64,000 nucleotides of DNA from DASUPK01 sp963848955 (GCA_963848955.1 CAWKFQ010000017.1:62001-126000); one strand, 5' to 3'; shown: positions 16,621-25,611, counted from the first letter of the stretch. Notes: generated from the sequence alone by a model not told the origin. Numbers and translations are program-made.

Positions 16621-19074
16621 ATGCTTCCCGGCTCTCGGATGGGCACCGGAGTCGCCACCTATGTGATCGCGCTGTCGATCGTGCTCGCCTCCCTGCTCGT
16701 CGGGCGGGCCGTGATGCTGCTGCTCGGCCGCCGGCAGGCCTCGTTCCTCGAGGGCGCGGTCGGGATCGCGACCCTGGTGCTGGTCTGCACGCGTCGCGAT
16801 CCGCCTGCCGGCCGAGGAGACGGCGTCGCTGGCTGGCCTCCGGCGTCCTCGTCGTCGGCTCGCTGGTCTTCCTGGTCGACCCGCCGCGAGGCGATCCTCG
16901 GGCCCGCCGTCGGCGTCGCCCTGCCGGTCGCCCTGATCGCATCGGCCTGCTCGCCTCGCTGCCGTTCATCGCCAGCGGCCAGGTCGGGATCCCGGGCGTC
17001 GGCCTCAACAACGACATGGCGATGCACCTGGTCGACACCGAATACCTGCTCGACCACAGCCGCCCGGAGCCGCAGGCGATCGTCAACGGGTACCCGCTCG
17101 GGCCCCACAGCCTGGTCGCGCACCGTCGTCAACCTGTTCGGCACCGAGCCGCTGCACGGCTGGCTCGGCCTCCTGGTCGCGGCCCCGGTCCTCACGGCGA
17201 TCACCTCGCTGGCGGTGCTCCGGGAGCTTCCGGCTGGCCGCCGGATCCTCGCCGCCGCGCTGGTCGTCGGTCGCCTACCTGAGCGCCTCGGTGCTCGGGA
17301 TCGCCGGGCTTCAAGGAGCTGCTCGCGGGGATGTTCCTGATCGCCTTCGCGCTCGGGCTGCGGGAGATCGAGCGAGACGACGATGGCCGGGTCGCGATCC
17401 TGATCGGGCTCGCCCTGATCTCGGCGGCGATGGTTCCCGTCTACAGCTTCCCCGGGCTCAGCTGGCTCGGGATCACCGCGCGGGCTCTGGGTGCTCGCCC
17501 ATCTGGTCCGCGCGCGGATGGAGGGCGGCCCGCGGGCGTGCGCCAGGCGGTGCGCGCGCTCGCTGCCGATCGTGGTCCCGGCCGGCGATCGTCCTGGTCC
17601 TCGTCGGGCTGATCGAGCTGCCGAAGGCGATCGACTTCATCGATGCGGGCTCGATCGGCAACGTCGCGGACACCAACAGCAAGCTTCGCTACGTCGTCTC
17701 CCCGCTCGAGACCCTGGGGGTCTGGCCGAGCGGCGAATGGCTGCTCGGCACCAACGACTTCTCGCACGACTGGGTCTACTGGCTGTTCGGCCTGATCGGG
17801 CTTGCCGGGCTGATCGTCGGCCTGGCCTGGTGGATCGGTCGAGCGGGACTTCGCGGTCCCCGCCGCGGTCGTCTCTGGGCTCGTTATCTACCTGGTGACG
17901 AAGTACGTCGAGAACGGCGGCCTCTACATCCTCGCCAAGGCGGTGGTCGTCCCGGCCTCGGTCGTGATGCTGCTCGCCATCATGGCCCTGCTGGCGCCGG
18001 GTGGCGGGCCGGGACGGCGGGCGTTCGCGGTGGTCTTCGTCGGGCTGGCCGCCTACTCGTCGTTCCTCGCCCTCCGTGACACGATCGTGGCGTCGCACCG
18101 GTCGCCTCGATGAGCTCGCCGAGTTCCGAAGACCAGGTCGCGGGCCAGAGCGTGCTCGCGCTGACCAGCGACCGCTTCACCGACTATGGCCTCCGCCCCG
18201 CCAGGTCTAGAGCCCCGCCTTCAACTCGGAGATCAGGGTCCCCTCGACCGGTGACCAAGGACCCAGCGGCTGCCGATCGACTTCGACTCGGTGCCCTTCA
18301 ACGTCCTCAATCAGTTCCCCTACGCGGTGACCACCAGCGCCGTCTACCAGAGCCAGGCGCCGCCGGGCTGGAAGCTGGCCGACGTCAAATGACTCCTACA
18401 GGCTCTGGCGACGAACCGGGACGACGCCCCCCGTCTCGATCCTCGCCGAGGAGGCGAGGCCGGGACGGATTTTCCGCTGCAAGAGACCGAAATTCCGCCG
18501 GATTCTCGAAGGCGGCGGCGAGGCCGTGGTCTGGCCGCGACCCGTGATCGCGAAGCGTCTCTACTGGAAGGCGGGGCAGGCCGGCGGCGTCGTGGCCGAG
18601 GGCGGCGTCAGTGCCGGCAAGCAGGCTCCCCTCGACAACAATCTTTCTCCGGGGCAGACCGCGAGCCAGACGATCAACCTGTCACCGGGCCAGTGGAAGA
18701 TCTCGATCCAGTACGTCAGCCCAGTGACCGGGATCAAGGTGAGGGCGCCCGGACTCAACACGGACCTTCCCTCCGGGATGGACGCTGCGATCCCGTATCG
18801 CCCCGACCAAGGGCCGTACTGGCCGGCCGGGGAGCTGACCAGCAAGGGGGGGCCGATCACCTTCAGCGTCCAGGCCGATGACGTCAATTGGCTGCAGAAG
18901 GTGCTCGGGGTGGATGCGCCGGCGGTGATCGGCAACCTGACCGCCGTCAAGCGCACCGGCTTCCGCGACATCCCGACCGCGACCGCCTGCGGCGCATACG
19001 TCGATCACGTCCTCAACGGCAACTCGCCGAGCAGCCCTGGACAAACAGGCAAGAAGAAATCCAGCGGCAAATAG
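16621..19074 (+). CDS. Multi-pass membrane protein with large C-terminal extracytoplasmic domain (frameshifted)
   Basis: The repaired protein is ~815 residues. It has about 11 hydrophobic segments, for example 'TYVIALSIVLASLLVGRAVM', 'AILIGLALISAAMVPVYSFP', 'WVYWLFGLIGLAGLIVGLAW' and 'ASVVMLLAIMALLAPG'. The first large loop has 'GLNNDMAMHLVDTEYLLDH', like the acidic loop of GT-C enzymes. The apparent stop TGA at 18390 is an indel effect: dropping one A in 'AAAT' continues to 'DSYRLWRRTGTTPPVS' and joins the clean frame ending at 19074. The ~230-residue C-terminal part is beta-rich ('SPGQWKISIQYVSPVTGIKV') and ends in a Ser/Lys-rich tail. A GT-C-type glycosyltransferase or polymerase of this locus is likely; no family is certain. 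Confidence 0.6.
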
Positions 19075-19083
19075 CCGCCTCCC

Positions 19084-19089
19084 TACACT
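19084..19089 (+). promoter_or_regulatory. -10 element of UDP-sugar dehydrogenase gene
   Basis: TACACT, eight bases before ATG 19098, no ribosome binding site. Confidence 0.45.
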
Positions 19090-19097
19090 CTCAGCGG

Positions 19098-20345
19098 ATG
19101 AAAGTAGGGGTCATCGGTCTGGGGTACGTGGGGCTGCCGTTGGCGGTCGCCTTTGCCGAGGAGGGTCACGATGTGGCCGGCCTCGATGCCGACCCGCGCA
19201 AGATCGACGCGCTGGCGGAGCACAAGAGCTACATCGAGGATGTTGCCTCGGAGCGTCTCGCGGCGCTGGATGGGCGACTCACCGCCACGAGCCGCTACGC
19301 GGACCTGAGCTCCTGCGACGCCGTGATCATCTGCGTCCCGACGCCGCTGACCAACTCGCGCGAGCCCGACCTGAGCTACATGATCGATGCCGCCACCTCG
19401 CTGGCCGCAGTGATGCAGAAGGGCCAGCTGGTGGTGCTCGAGTCGACCACCTACCCGGGCACGACGAGGGAGCGCCTCCGCCCGATCTTGGAGGAGTCCG
19501 GCCTGGCCGCAGGCCGCGACTTCAACGTCGCCTTCTCCCCCGAGCGGATCGATCCGGGACGGACCGATTACACGATCCGGACCACCCCCAAGGTGGTCGG
19601 CGGGCTCACGAAGGAGTGCACCGCGCGTGCGGTCGCGCTCTACAGCGAGATCTGCGACCAGGTGATCGAGGTCTCCACGCCGGATGCCGCCGAGCTGACC
19701 AAGCTGCTCGAGAACATCTTCCGCTCGGTCAACATCGCGCTGGTCAACGAGCTGGCGATGCTCTGCGAGCGGCTCGAGGTCGACGTCTGGGAGGTCGTCG
19801 AGGCCGCCGCCTCGAAGCCCTTCGGGTTCATGCGCTTCGACCCGGGGCCGGGGATGGGAGGCCACTGCCTGCCGGTCGATCCCTTCTACCTCTCCTACAA
19901 GGCCAGGGAGCACGACTTCTACACCGAGTTCATCGAGCTCGCCGGCAAGATCAACCAGAACCAGCCGCAGTGGTGCGTGCGGCGGATCGAGCGGGCGCTG
20001 AACGAGGTCGCCAAGCCCACAAACGGCTCCAAGGTGGTCCTGCTCGGAGTCTCGTACAAAGCCGGCGTCGGCGACATGCGGGAGTCCCCCGCCCTGAAGA
20101 TCATCAATCTGCTTCGTGACCTCGGCGCCGACGTCAGCTACCACGACCCGCACGTACCCGAGCTGATCGACTTCGAGCTCTCCTCGGCGCCACTCGAGGA
20201 GTCGCTGGCGGCCGCCGACCTGGTCTGCATCGTCACCGCGCACCCGTCGATCGACTACAGCGACGTGGTCGAGCGCTCCCCGCTCGTCCTCGATTTCCGA
20301 GGCGTCACCCGCGGGATCCAGTCCGAGAAGCTGGTTCGGCTCTAG
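19098..20345 (+). CDS. UDP-N-acetylhexosamine 6-dehydrogenase (WbpA/TviB-type nucleotide sugar dehydrogenase)
   Basis: This ~415-residue NAD-dependent dehydrogenase oxidises C6 of a UDP-sugar to the uronate in two steps. It has the N-terminal Rossmann 'MKVGVIGLGYVGLPLAVAFA', 'IICVPTPLTNSREPDLSYM', 'VVLESTTYPGTTRERLRPIL', 'FSPERIDPGR', 'KLLENIFRSVNIALVNELAM' and the catalytic cysteine in 'GPGMGGHCLPVDPFYLSYKA'. It ends with the UDP-binding domain ('LLGVSYKAGVGDMRESPALK'). The 'STTYPGTT' and 'FSPERxDPG' signature fits the UDP-GlcNAc/ManNAc dehydrogenase branch (WbpA, TviB) rather than UDP-glucose dehydrogenase. It likely supplies a uronic acid for the polysaccharide. Confidence 0.88.
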   Translation: MKVGVIGLGYVGLPLAVAFAEEGHDVAGLDADPRKIDALAEHKSYIEDVASERLAALDGRLTATSRYADLSSCDAVIICVPTPLTNSREPDLSYMIDAATSLAAVMQKGQLVVLESTTYPGTTRERLRPILEESGLAAGRDFNVAFSPERIDPGRTDYTIRTTPKVVGGLTKECTARAVALYSEICDQVIEVSTPDAAELTKLLENIFRSVNIALVNELAMLCERLEVDVWEVVEAAASKPFGFMRFDPGPGMGGHCLPVDPFYLSYKAREHDFYTEFIELAGKINQNQPQWCVRRIERALNEVAKPTNGSKVVLLGVSYKAGVGDMRESPALKIINLLRDLGADVSYHDPHVPELIDFELSSAPLEESLAAADLVCIVTAHPSIDYSDVVERSPLVLDFRGVTRGIQSEKLVRL

Positions 20346-20364
20346 CCGGCGACGCCCTGGCTAG
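20342..20364. terminator. Convergent stem-loop between the dehydrogenase and lipoprotein genes
   Basis: CTAGCC and GGCTAG form a 6-bp stem with an inner GGC/GCC pairing. Each outer arm contains the TAG stop of one of the two convergent genes. There is no U-tract, so termination is only possible. Confidence 0.35.
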
Positions 20365-20873
20365 CGGACGGCCTTGCCGCTGGCCCGCACGACGTACCAG
20401 AAGCCGCCGAACTCGTTGACCGCCTGACAGAGAACCTCGCCGGGCTGGTGGTCCCCCACGTAGAAGTAGAGGGGGTGGCCGGCGTAGGTGGCCTGCAGCC
20501 CGCCGTCGTCTCGGCGTGTAGTTCCAATCAACCCGCGCCTGGCGCCCGCCCCAGCGACCGGCTTTCGCTTGACGGTGTAGGGAGGCCAGGCGGTCGCGCA
20601 ATCGCCCGAGCAGTTACTGGCCTTGCCCTTGTCGGCGGTGAACAGGTAGAGGGCCCGGCCGCGGCCGTTCGAAAGGATCTGGCCGTAGTCGCTGTCCGTG
20701 ATTTTCAGCTTCGGGCCGCGGGCCTTCGCCTTGGTGGCCGTCGATGCCGCGTTCTCGCTGGAGGCGGCGACCGGATCGCCGTTGGCCGTCGACTCCGACG
20801 AGCCGCATCCCGCCAGGACGGCGGCTGCGATTGCTGTTCCGAGTGCTGTTCGTATGTAGGGCGTGCCGGCCAT
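20361..20873 (-). CDS. Secreted-repeat lipoprotein (Lipoprotein_15/COG4315 type)
   Basis: The ~170-residue protein has a lipobox 'AAAVLAGCGSS', so it is exported, lipidated at the Cys near residue 23 and anchored outside the membrane. After a Ser/Ala/Thr spacer come two copies of the secreted repeat: 'QILSNGRGRALYLFTADKGK' with 'SNCSGDCATAWPPYTV', and 'LQATYAGHPLYFYVGDHQPG' with 'GGFWYVV'. This is the COG4315 pattern, whose function is not established. The start ATG 20873 overlaps no gene in frame but lies inside the 5' end of an alternative start of the divergent gene at 20908. The spacing of GGAGG to the ATG is short. Confidence 0.85.
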   Translation of the reverse strand: MAGTPYIRTALGTAIAAAVLAGCGSSESTANGDPVAASSENAASTATKAKARGPKLKITDSDYGQILSNGRGRALYLFTADKGKASNCSGDCATAWPPYTVKRKPVAGAGARRGLIGTTRRDDGGLQATYAGHPLYFYVGDHQPGEVLCQAVNEFGGFWYVVRASGKAVR

Positions 20874-20895
20874 GTCCTCCGAACCCCTCTGGCGT

Positions 20896-20901
20896 TACGG
20901 T
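20896..20901 (+). promoter_or_regulatory. -10 element of the 20908 gene
   Basis: TACGGT, six bases before GTG 20908. It supports this start over ATG 20872, which would overlap the divergent lipoprotein start. Confidence 0.45.
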
Positions 20902-20907
20902 CCCGGC

Positions 20908-21780
20908 GTGAGCAATCCCCGGGCCGAGGCAGAGGACATGCTGGGCGGCGACTACGAGGCGCGCGTCCTCGAGCCCTCCCCGCCGGCCGTCGGCCAGCCG
21001 CCCTACACGGACGATCCGGTGGCCCCGGACGAGGTCCCCGAGGGCCGGGACCTGGTCTCGCCCGTCCACAACCGCGGCGACCTGACCTGGGACGAGATCG
21101 CGAGCCAGGATCCCGACCTGGCGCCGTGGTGCGCCGAGCGCTGGCTCGGGGCCTGGAAGCGGCTCGAGCCGCTGCCGGCGGCCTTTGCCGAGACGCGCGA
21201 CGCGCTCCACAAGGTGGCCGAGGCCGTCGTCTCTCCCGCCCGCCTGCCGCCCGGCGAGATCTCGCTCCGCTACACGCGCGGCGGCTTCGGCACTCCCTTC
21301 TTCGAGGAGGACGGCCAGGACTGCCAGGTTCGAGTGGCAGATGGTGAGCTCGTTCGCCAACGCGGCAGGGACGAGACCACCGAGCCGCTGCCGCCCGAGG
21401 TCGATGCGGCCGCCACGAGCGCGCTGGGGGACTTCTACGGCTTCGGCTGCTCGGTGCTCGAGCAGCTGCGGGCCGATGAGGTCGACGGTGACCCCTCGAA
21501 GGTCGTCCTCTGGCCCCAGCACTTCGACATCGCCCTCGATCTCGGCTCGGAGACCGCGGGCGAGCGGGCGACGATCGGAGCGTCGCCCGGAGATGAGAGC
21601 CATTCCGAGCCCTACCTCTACGTCACCCCGTGGACGGCCGATGTCTCGGGGGAGCTCTGGCAAGCCCAGGGCTTTGAGGGCGCCGAGTTCGGCTACGCCG
21701 AGCTGTTGGCGGCCGCCGACCAGCGGCGGGCTGCCCTCGACTTCCTCCGCGAGCGGTATCGGGCCCTGCAGCAGCAGTGA
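20908..21780 (+). CDS. Conserved hypothetical protein of unknown function
   Basis: This ~290-residue soluble protein has no signal peptide or membrane segment. It contains 'WCAERWLGAWKRLEPLPAAF', 'LGDFYGFGCSVLEQLRADE', 'VVLWPQHFDIALDLGSE', 'GASPGDESHSEPYLYVTPW' and 'FEGAEFGYAEL'. The 'WPQHFDIA..' and 'GASPGD..H.EPYLYV.PW' blocks look conserved in layout with unknown actinobacterial proteins that I recall, but no function is known to me. The start GTG 20908 has a TACGGT -10 at six bases; ATG 20872 is the alternative. Its TGA stop overlaps the GTG of the secreted protease gene, so the two are probably coupled. Confidence 0.75.
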   Translation: MSNPRAEAEDMLGGDYEARVLEPSPPAVGQPPYTDDPVAPDEVPEGRDLVSPVHNRGDLTWDEIASQDPDLAPWCAERWLGAWKRLEPLPAAFAETRDALHKVAEAVVSPARLPPGEISLRYTRGGFGTPFFEEDGQDCQVRVADGELVRQRGRDETTEPLPPEVDAAATSALGDFYGFGCSVLEQLRADEVDGDPSKVVLWPQHFDIALDLGSETAGERATIGASPGDESHSEPYLYVTPWTADVSGELWQAQGFEGAEFGYAELLAAADQRRAALDFLRERYRALQQQ

Positions 21781-22607
21781 CCCGGCAGCTGGCGTGTGCT
21801 GCCGCGGTGCTCAGCGCCGCCGTTCTCGTGGCCGCGCCGGGTGCGGGTGGCACGACCGCACCGTCCCCGCGGATCGTCGGCGGCGGCAAGGCGAACGCGA
21901 CCGGGTGGCAGTTCGCCGTTGCCCTGGAGCAGAAGCGCCGGCTGATCTGCACCGGGTCGCTGATCGCGCCAACCAAGGTGTTGACGGCCGCCCACTGCGC
22001 GAAGGGCGGCAAGCGCAAGCAGCTCTCGGTCTTCGCGGGCAACGCCTCGATCGAGCCGGCGCGACGGCCTCCCCGGATCAAGGTGAGTGGTGTGGTGATC
22101 GACCCGACCTACAACGGCCGCAAGGTCGAGCGCGACTTCGCCGTCCTGACGCTGGCGAGAGCCCCGGCCGTTGACCCGATCCTGCTGCCCACCGCAGCTG
22201 AGGCGAAGAGAGGGACCCGCCCCGACCGGATCGTCCGCACCGGCGGCTTCGGCACGAGGAGCGCCTGGGGTTTCAACGTCGCCCGGCGGCTGAAGGCGAC
22301 CAGAGAGCGGGTTTTCCGCGCACGCGTCTGCGATCGCCTCTTCGGCAAGGAGCGTGGCTTCCAGCAGGGGACGATGATCTGCGCGCTCGGGAAGCGGATC
22401 CGGCGCTTCCACAGCCGGCTGCCCTACCACTCGACCTCCTGCACCGGCGACAGCGGCGGGCCGGTTGTGGCTGACACGCCTCGCGGCCCTCGCCTGGTGG
22501 GCGTCGTCAGCGCCGGCCCGTTCCCCTGCGGCCTCGGCGCCCCCAGCCTCTACGCGAGGGTCTCGAGCCGGCTCGGCTTCATCCGCCGCGCGGCGGGACT
22601 GCCCTGA
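21777..22607 (+). CDS. Secreted trypsin-like serine protease (S1)
   Basis: This ~276-residue S1 protease is exported by a Sec signal peptide ('LACAAAVLSAAVLVAAPGAG'). The mature domain begins 'RIVGGGKANATGWQF', the usual chymotrypsin-type N-terminus. The catalytic triad is visible: His73 in 'LTAAHC', Asp120 in 'ERDFAVLTL' and Ser226 in 'CTGDSGGPV'. Paired cysteines flank the His and Ser. Asp six residues before the catalytic Ser is not obvious, so primary specificity is open. GTG 21777 overlaps the upstream stop (GTGA). It acts outside the cell; the substrate is unknown. Confidence 0.9.
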   Translation: MTRQLACAAAVLSAAVLVAAPGAGGTTAPSPRIVGGGKANATGWQFAVALEQKRRLICTGSLIAPTKVLTAAHCAKGGKRKQLSVFAGNASIEPARRPPRIKVSGVVIDPTYNGRKVERDFAVLTLARAPAVDPILLPTAAEAKRGTRPDRIVRTGGFGTRSAWGFNVARRLKATRERVFRARVCDRLFGKERGFQQGTMICALGKRIRRFHSRLPYHSTSCTGDSGGPVVADTPRGPRLVGVVSAGPFPCGLGAPSLYARVSSRLGFIRRAAGLP

Positions 22608-22610
22608 GAG

Positions 22611-25073
22611 CTACGGGCCCGGTCCCGTGTAGCCGCCCGAATAGCAGGGGCTCGCGCCGCACGGGTTTGTGACGGCGCCGTTCGGCTTCAGGAAATCGGA
22701 GATCAGCTGTAGCGCCAGCGGCGCTCCGCGCGGTGCACCATGGGGGTCCTCGCCCTCGCGGTTCGGCGTGTTGGTGAAAGGCGGTGGCGGCACGCCGATG
22801 GTGCCCGGTGGTGGGCTCGGGTTCGGGCGGACCGGGCCGATGTCCCCGTAGACGACGGCCGAGCCGTCGAACGGATAGCTGCCGATCGCGGGAACGTTCC
22901 AGAGGATGTCGTGGTCCGGCCAGCGTCCCGGGTCGAGGATCGGGGTGTGTGTCGAAGCGCCGATGGTCCGGGCCTCGACGTCTGACTGGAAGTTCGTCAC
23001 CTGGTGGTCGCCGAGGGCGACGTTCATCAGCACTTTGTGGGCGGGATTCCCGGGCAGCGGATTCGAGGTCATGCGGTGCGCGTAGCCGTTCGGCTCGCCG
23101 CGGTCCCAGAGCATCTGGATCATCGAGAGGATCAGGGGCCTCGAGAGCTCATCCTTGTACGAGTTGTTGAGGATCAGCGCGAACTCGTCGTAGTCCACCG
23201 ATCGCGGGAGCAGTACGGAGTAGTTCATCGCCGGCACGTTGAGGACCGCCCGCGTGAAATCCGGGTCGACGGCCGTGAGCGCGCCGCCCATGATCCCGCC
23301 CTGGCTCGAGCCCTGGTAATAGAGCTCGGTGTCGTCGATCACCGAGGCGCTGCTCGTCGTCCCGTCCACATGGAACGCCCCGTCCGACGCGAATCCGCTC
23401 GGCATCGCCATCACGCGCCCGAGGAAGATCTCGTCGAGGAGGCCCTGCTGAAGCCGATCGGCCAGTTGAGGGAACTTGGAGAGGTCGCCGAGGATGCCGA
23501 CGGTGTTGCCCACATCGCTGTTCGACATGCCGATCTCGTCGGTGGCGCAGAGAACGAAGCCGTAGGTGTTGGCGAGTTCCTGCTGAATGTCGGCGTTGAA
23601 CACCTCGGACGCACTGCCGAACAGCCCGTGCCCGTAGATCGCCGGGCGACCGGGCGTGGGCGTTCCTTCGGTCGCCGAGCGGGGGATGATGCAGTCGAAG
23701 TTGGCGGTCCAGTCGTTGCCGGTGTTGCGGCTGGGCAGCCCGGCGCCGCCGAGCTGGAAGCTGCCGCCCGGGCCGCAGTTCGGCTCCAGGTAGCAGGGAA
23801 CCGTGAACGTGCCTCGGACGCGGCGGGCGATCTCGGGGTCCTGGACGGGGGTGAAGTTGTCGACCTGAGTCACCTGGAAGTCCGGGGCGGAGCCGTCCAT
23901 GACCCCGTCGCCGGGGGTGGTGTCGCCGAGGGACGCCAGGGCGTCGTCTCGGATGTGAAGCTCGCGGGCGGCGATGTTCTCGTCGGTCGCGACGGTGAAA
24001 TCCCACGCCAGGTACAGGTTCGAGCGCCGGATGCCCGCGCCGCGCAATGTGCTGAAGATCGACTCGAAGCGAGACCGCTGGGCGTTGATTGGGGCCTCGT
24101 TCGAGGGGAGCTGGTCGCGGTAGTAGCGGAATCCCTCCGGGGCCTGAATCGTCTGTCCGGCGGCGTCCTTCAGGTTTCGCAGGGCGACGATGTAGCGGTG
24201 CCCGGAGGCGAAGTTGACGGCAGGGTGGATCTCGAGGGCGGTTGTCGCGGGGCTGCCGGCGTTGGAGTCGATCTCGACCCAGATCGGCTGGCGCTGGCCC
24301 GTCGTCGCGTCGATCACGACCACCGGCGCGTCGGGGTCGGCGTAGCGGCCGATGTGGTTGATCGGAGACGCGGCTGTCTGCTGAAGGGCGGCCGCGCTGT
24401 CGAGGCCCGGCACCTTGAGGACGATTCCAGCGCCCGGGCTGAAGCCGTCGTTGCGGAGGTAGGCGCTCGGATCGATCGGGATGCCCCCGGCGTTCTTGGG
24501 CATCCCGGCGGCGTGGAAGTCGACTCGTCTGCCAGTCGCGGTCGATGGGTCGGAGACCGTGTAGTAGTCGTCAGGGAACGGCAGCAGGCAGAGGGATCCC
24601 TGCTGCTGGCCGATGAAGTCGCAGTCCGCGGCGCGGCTCAGGTCGATGGGCTTGGGGCTGCAGGCGGCGCTGTTGCGGACGAGGTCGCTACCCCGCCTCT
24701 GCTTTCCGGCGCGCACCTTGATCTGCCGCGCCTCGCAGCTGCTGATCGCGGCCCTGCCGGCCTCTGTCAGCTTCAGACGGACGATCCGCTTGTGCCGCCG
24801 AGCGTGGCCGACCTTCGTAAGACGCGACGGGGTGGGGTCATCGAAGGTCGTTGAGGTCGCCTTCACCTTCATTCCCGTGCGGTGCTTCTTGGGCAGGCGT
24901 ACCCGCAGCCCACGCTTGAGGATCTTCGTCTGGGTCGCTCCGAGAATTGCAACCCGGCCGCCGCCGCGACGCTTTCCGTGCCCCGCGCTCGCCCCCACGG
25001 GCAGCGTGACGACCAGCACTCCGACCGCGACGACCGTCGCTGCTCCCACCGCCAGCTTCGAGATCCCTCGCAT
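22611..25073 (-). CDS. Large secreted alpha/beta-hydrolase-like protein
   Basis: This ~820-residue exported protein has a signal peptide ('AVGAATVVAVGVLVVTLPVG'), then a basic ~100-residue region ('GHARRHKRIVRLKLTEAGRA'). A long domain follows, with 'DCDFIGQQQGSLCLLPFPDD', 'GRPAIYGHGLFGSASEVFNA' and the probable nucleophile elbow 'YYQGSSQGGIMGGALTAVDP' (Ser in GxSxGG). Further on are 'PAHKVLMNVALGDHQV', which may carry the catalytic His/Asp region, and a Pro-rich C-terminal part. The 'GHGLFG' oxyanion-type loop and the GxSxG suggest an esterase/lipase fold. I cannot place it in a named family. Start ATG 25073, with GTG 25076 possible; AGGG lies five bases upstream. Confidence 0.75.
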   Translation of the reverse strand: MRGISKLAVGAATVVAVGVLVVTLPVGASAGHGKRRGGGRVAILGATQTKILKRGLRVRLPKKHRTGMKVKATSTTFDDPTPSRLTKVGHARRHKRIVRLKLTEAGRAAISSCEARQIKVRAGKQRRGSDLVRNSAACSPKPIDLSRAADCDFIGQQQGSLCLLPFPDDYYTVSDPSTATGRRVDFHAAGMPKNAGGIPIDPSAYLRNDGFSPGAGIVLKVPGLDSAAALQQTAASPINHIGRYADPDAPVVVIDATTGQRQPIWVEIDSNAGSPATTALEIHPAVNFASGHRYIVALRNLKDAAGQTIQAPEGFRYYRDQLPSNEAPINAQRSRFESIFSTLRGAGIRRSNLYLAWDFTVATDENIAARELHIRDDALASLGDTTPGDGVMDGSAPDFQVTQVDNFTPVQDPEIARRVRGTFTVPCYLEPNCGPGGSFQLGGAGLPSRNTGNDWTANFDCIIPRSATEGTPTPGRPAIYGHGLFGSASEVFNADIQQELANTYGFVLCATDEIGMSNSDVGNTVGILGDLSKFPQLADRLQQGLLDEIFLGRVMAMPSGFASDGAFHVDGTTSSASVIDDTELYYQGSSQGGIMGGALTAVDPDFTRAVLNVPAMNYSVLLPRSVDYDEFALILNNSYKDELSRPLILSMIQMLWDRGEPNGYAHRMTSNPLPGNPAHKVLMNVALGDHQVTNFQSDVEARTIGASTHTPILDPGRWPDHDILWNVPAIGSYPFDGSAVVYGDIGPVRPNPSPPPGTIGVPPPPFTNTPNREGEDPHGAPRGAPLALQLISDFLKPNGAVTNPCGASPCYSGGYTGPGP

Positions 25074-25178
25074 CACATCCCTGTCCTGGGCAGGACCCTA
25101 CACGTGCTGTCAAAGCCGGCGAAAGAGCATCCGCCGCGGGGGTGTCCAGGTGGCTTCCTAGCCTTGAACAATCAGAGA

Positions 25179-25610
25179 ATGAGTAGGAAGGCCGAACTAC
25201 GACGCTGCGGCCGTTGCAAGCAGTCTTTGCCGCTCTCCGCATTCGCCCGTTACGGCAGCGGCTACCAGTCGTATTGCCGCGCGTGCCAGAGGGAGTACGA
25301 CGCTGCCTGGTACCGGGAAAACCGGACGCGAAGACAAGCCAAGGTGAAAGCCGATCGGCAAGAGTACGTGGCGTGGCTGGACTCACTGAAGGAGGGGAAA
25401 CCTTGCACCGATTGCGGGCGCAGCTACCCGCCGTACGTAATGGAATGGGATCACCTGCCTGAGGCGGTGAAGACCCTCGTCCTCGCTGACACGAGACGGG
25501 CGGCCTTCTCCAAGACACGAATCTTGGCCGAACTAGAAAACTGCGAGCTGGTCTGCGCTAACTGCCACCGTGAGCGCACCTTCGGCGCCGGCCGAAAGAA
25601 AGCTGCCTAG
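25179..25610 (+). CDS. Small zinc-finger HNH-type nuclease-like protein
   Basis: This ~143-residue protein has two zinc-binding parts. The N-terminal one is 'CGRCKQSLPLSAFARYG' with 'YCRACQREYDAAWYRENRTR', a pattern common in small phage and actinobacterial HNH proteins. The C-terminal one is 'CTDCGRSYPPYVMEWDHLPE' with 'LENCELVCANCHRERTFG', the HNH core where D-H supplies the general base and metal ligands. Such proteins cut or nick DNA in phage packaging, homing or defence. Its stop lies one base from the 3' end of tRNA-Thr on the opposite strand, a classic insertion neighbourhood. It has no partner gene, so its role is open. Confidence 0.8.
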   Translation: MSRKAELRRCGRCKQSLPLSAFARYGSGYQSYCRACQREYDAAWYRENRTRRQAKVKADRQEYVAWLDSLKEGKPCTDCGRSYPPYVMEWDHLPEAVKTLVLADTRRAAFSKTRILAELENCELVCANCHRERTFGAGRKKAA

Positions 25611-25611
25611 A

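Noticed and set aside
18390..18392. TGA as a true end of the multi-pass membrane protein
   Set aside because: One-base correction joins it to the clean frame ending at 19074 with protein-like sequence in between.
23004..24854. 616-codon open frame opposite the secreted hydrolase gene
   Set aside because: Low-complexity composition opposite a well-formed exported protein; a shadow frame.
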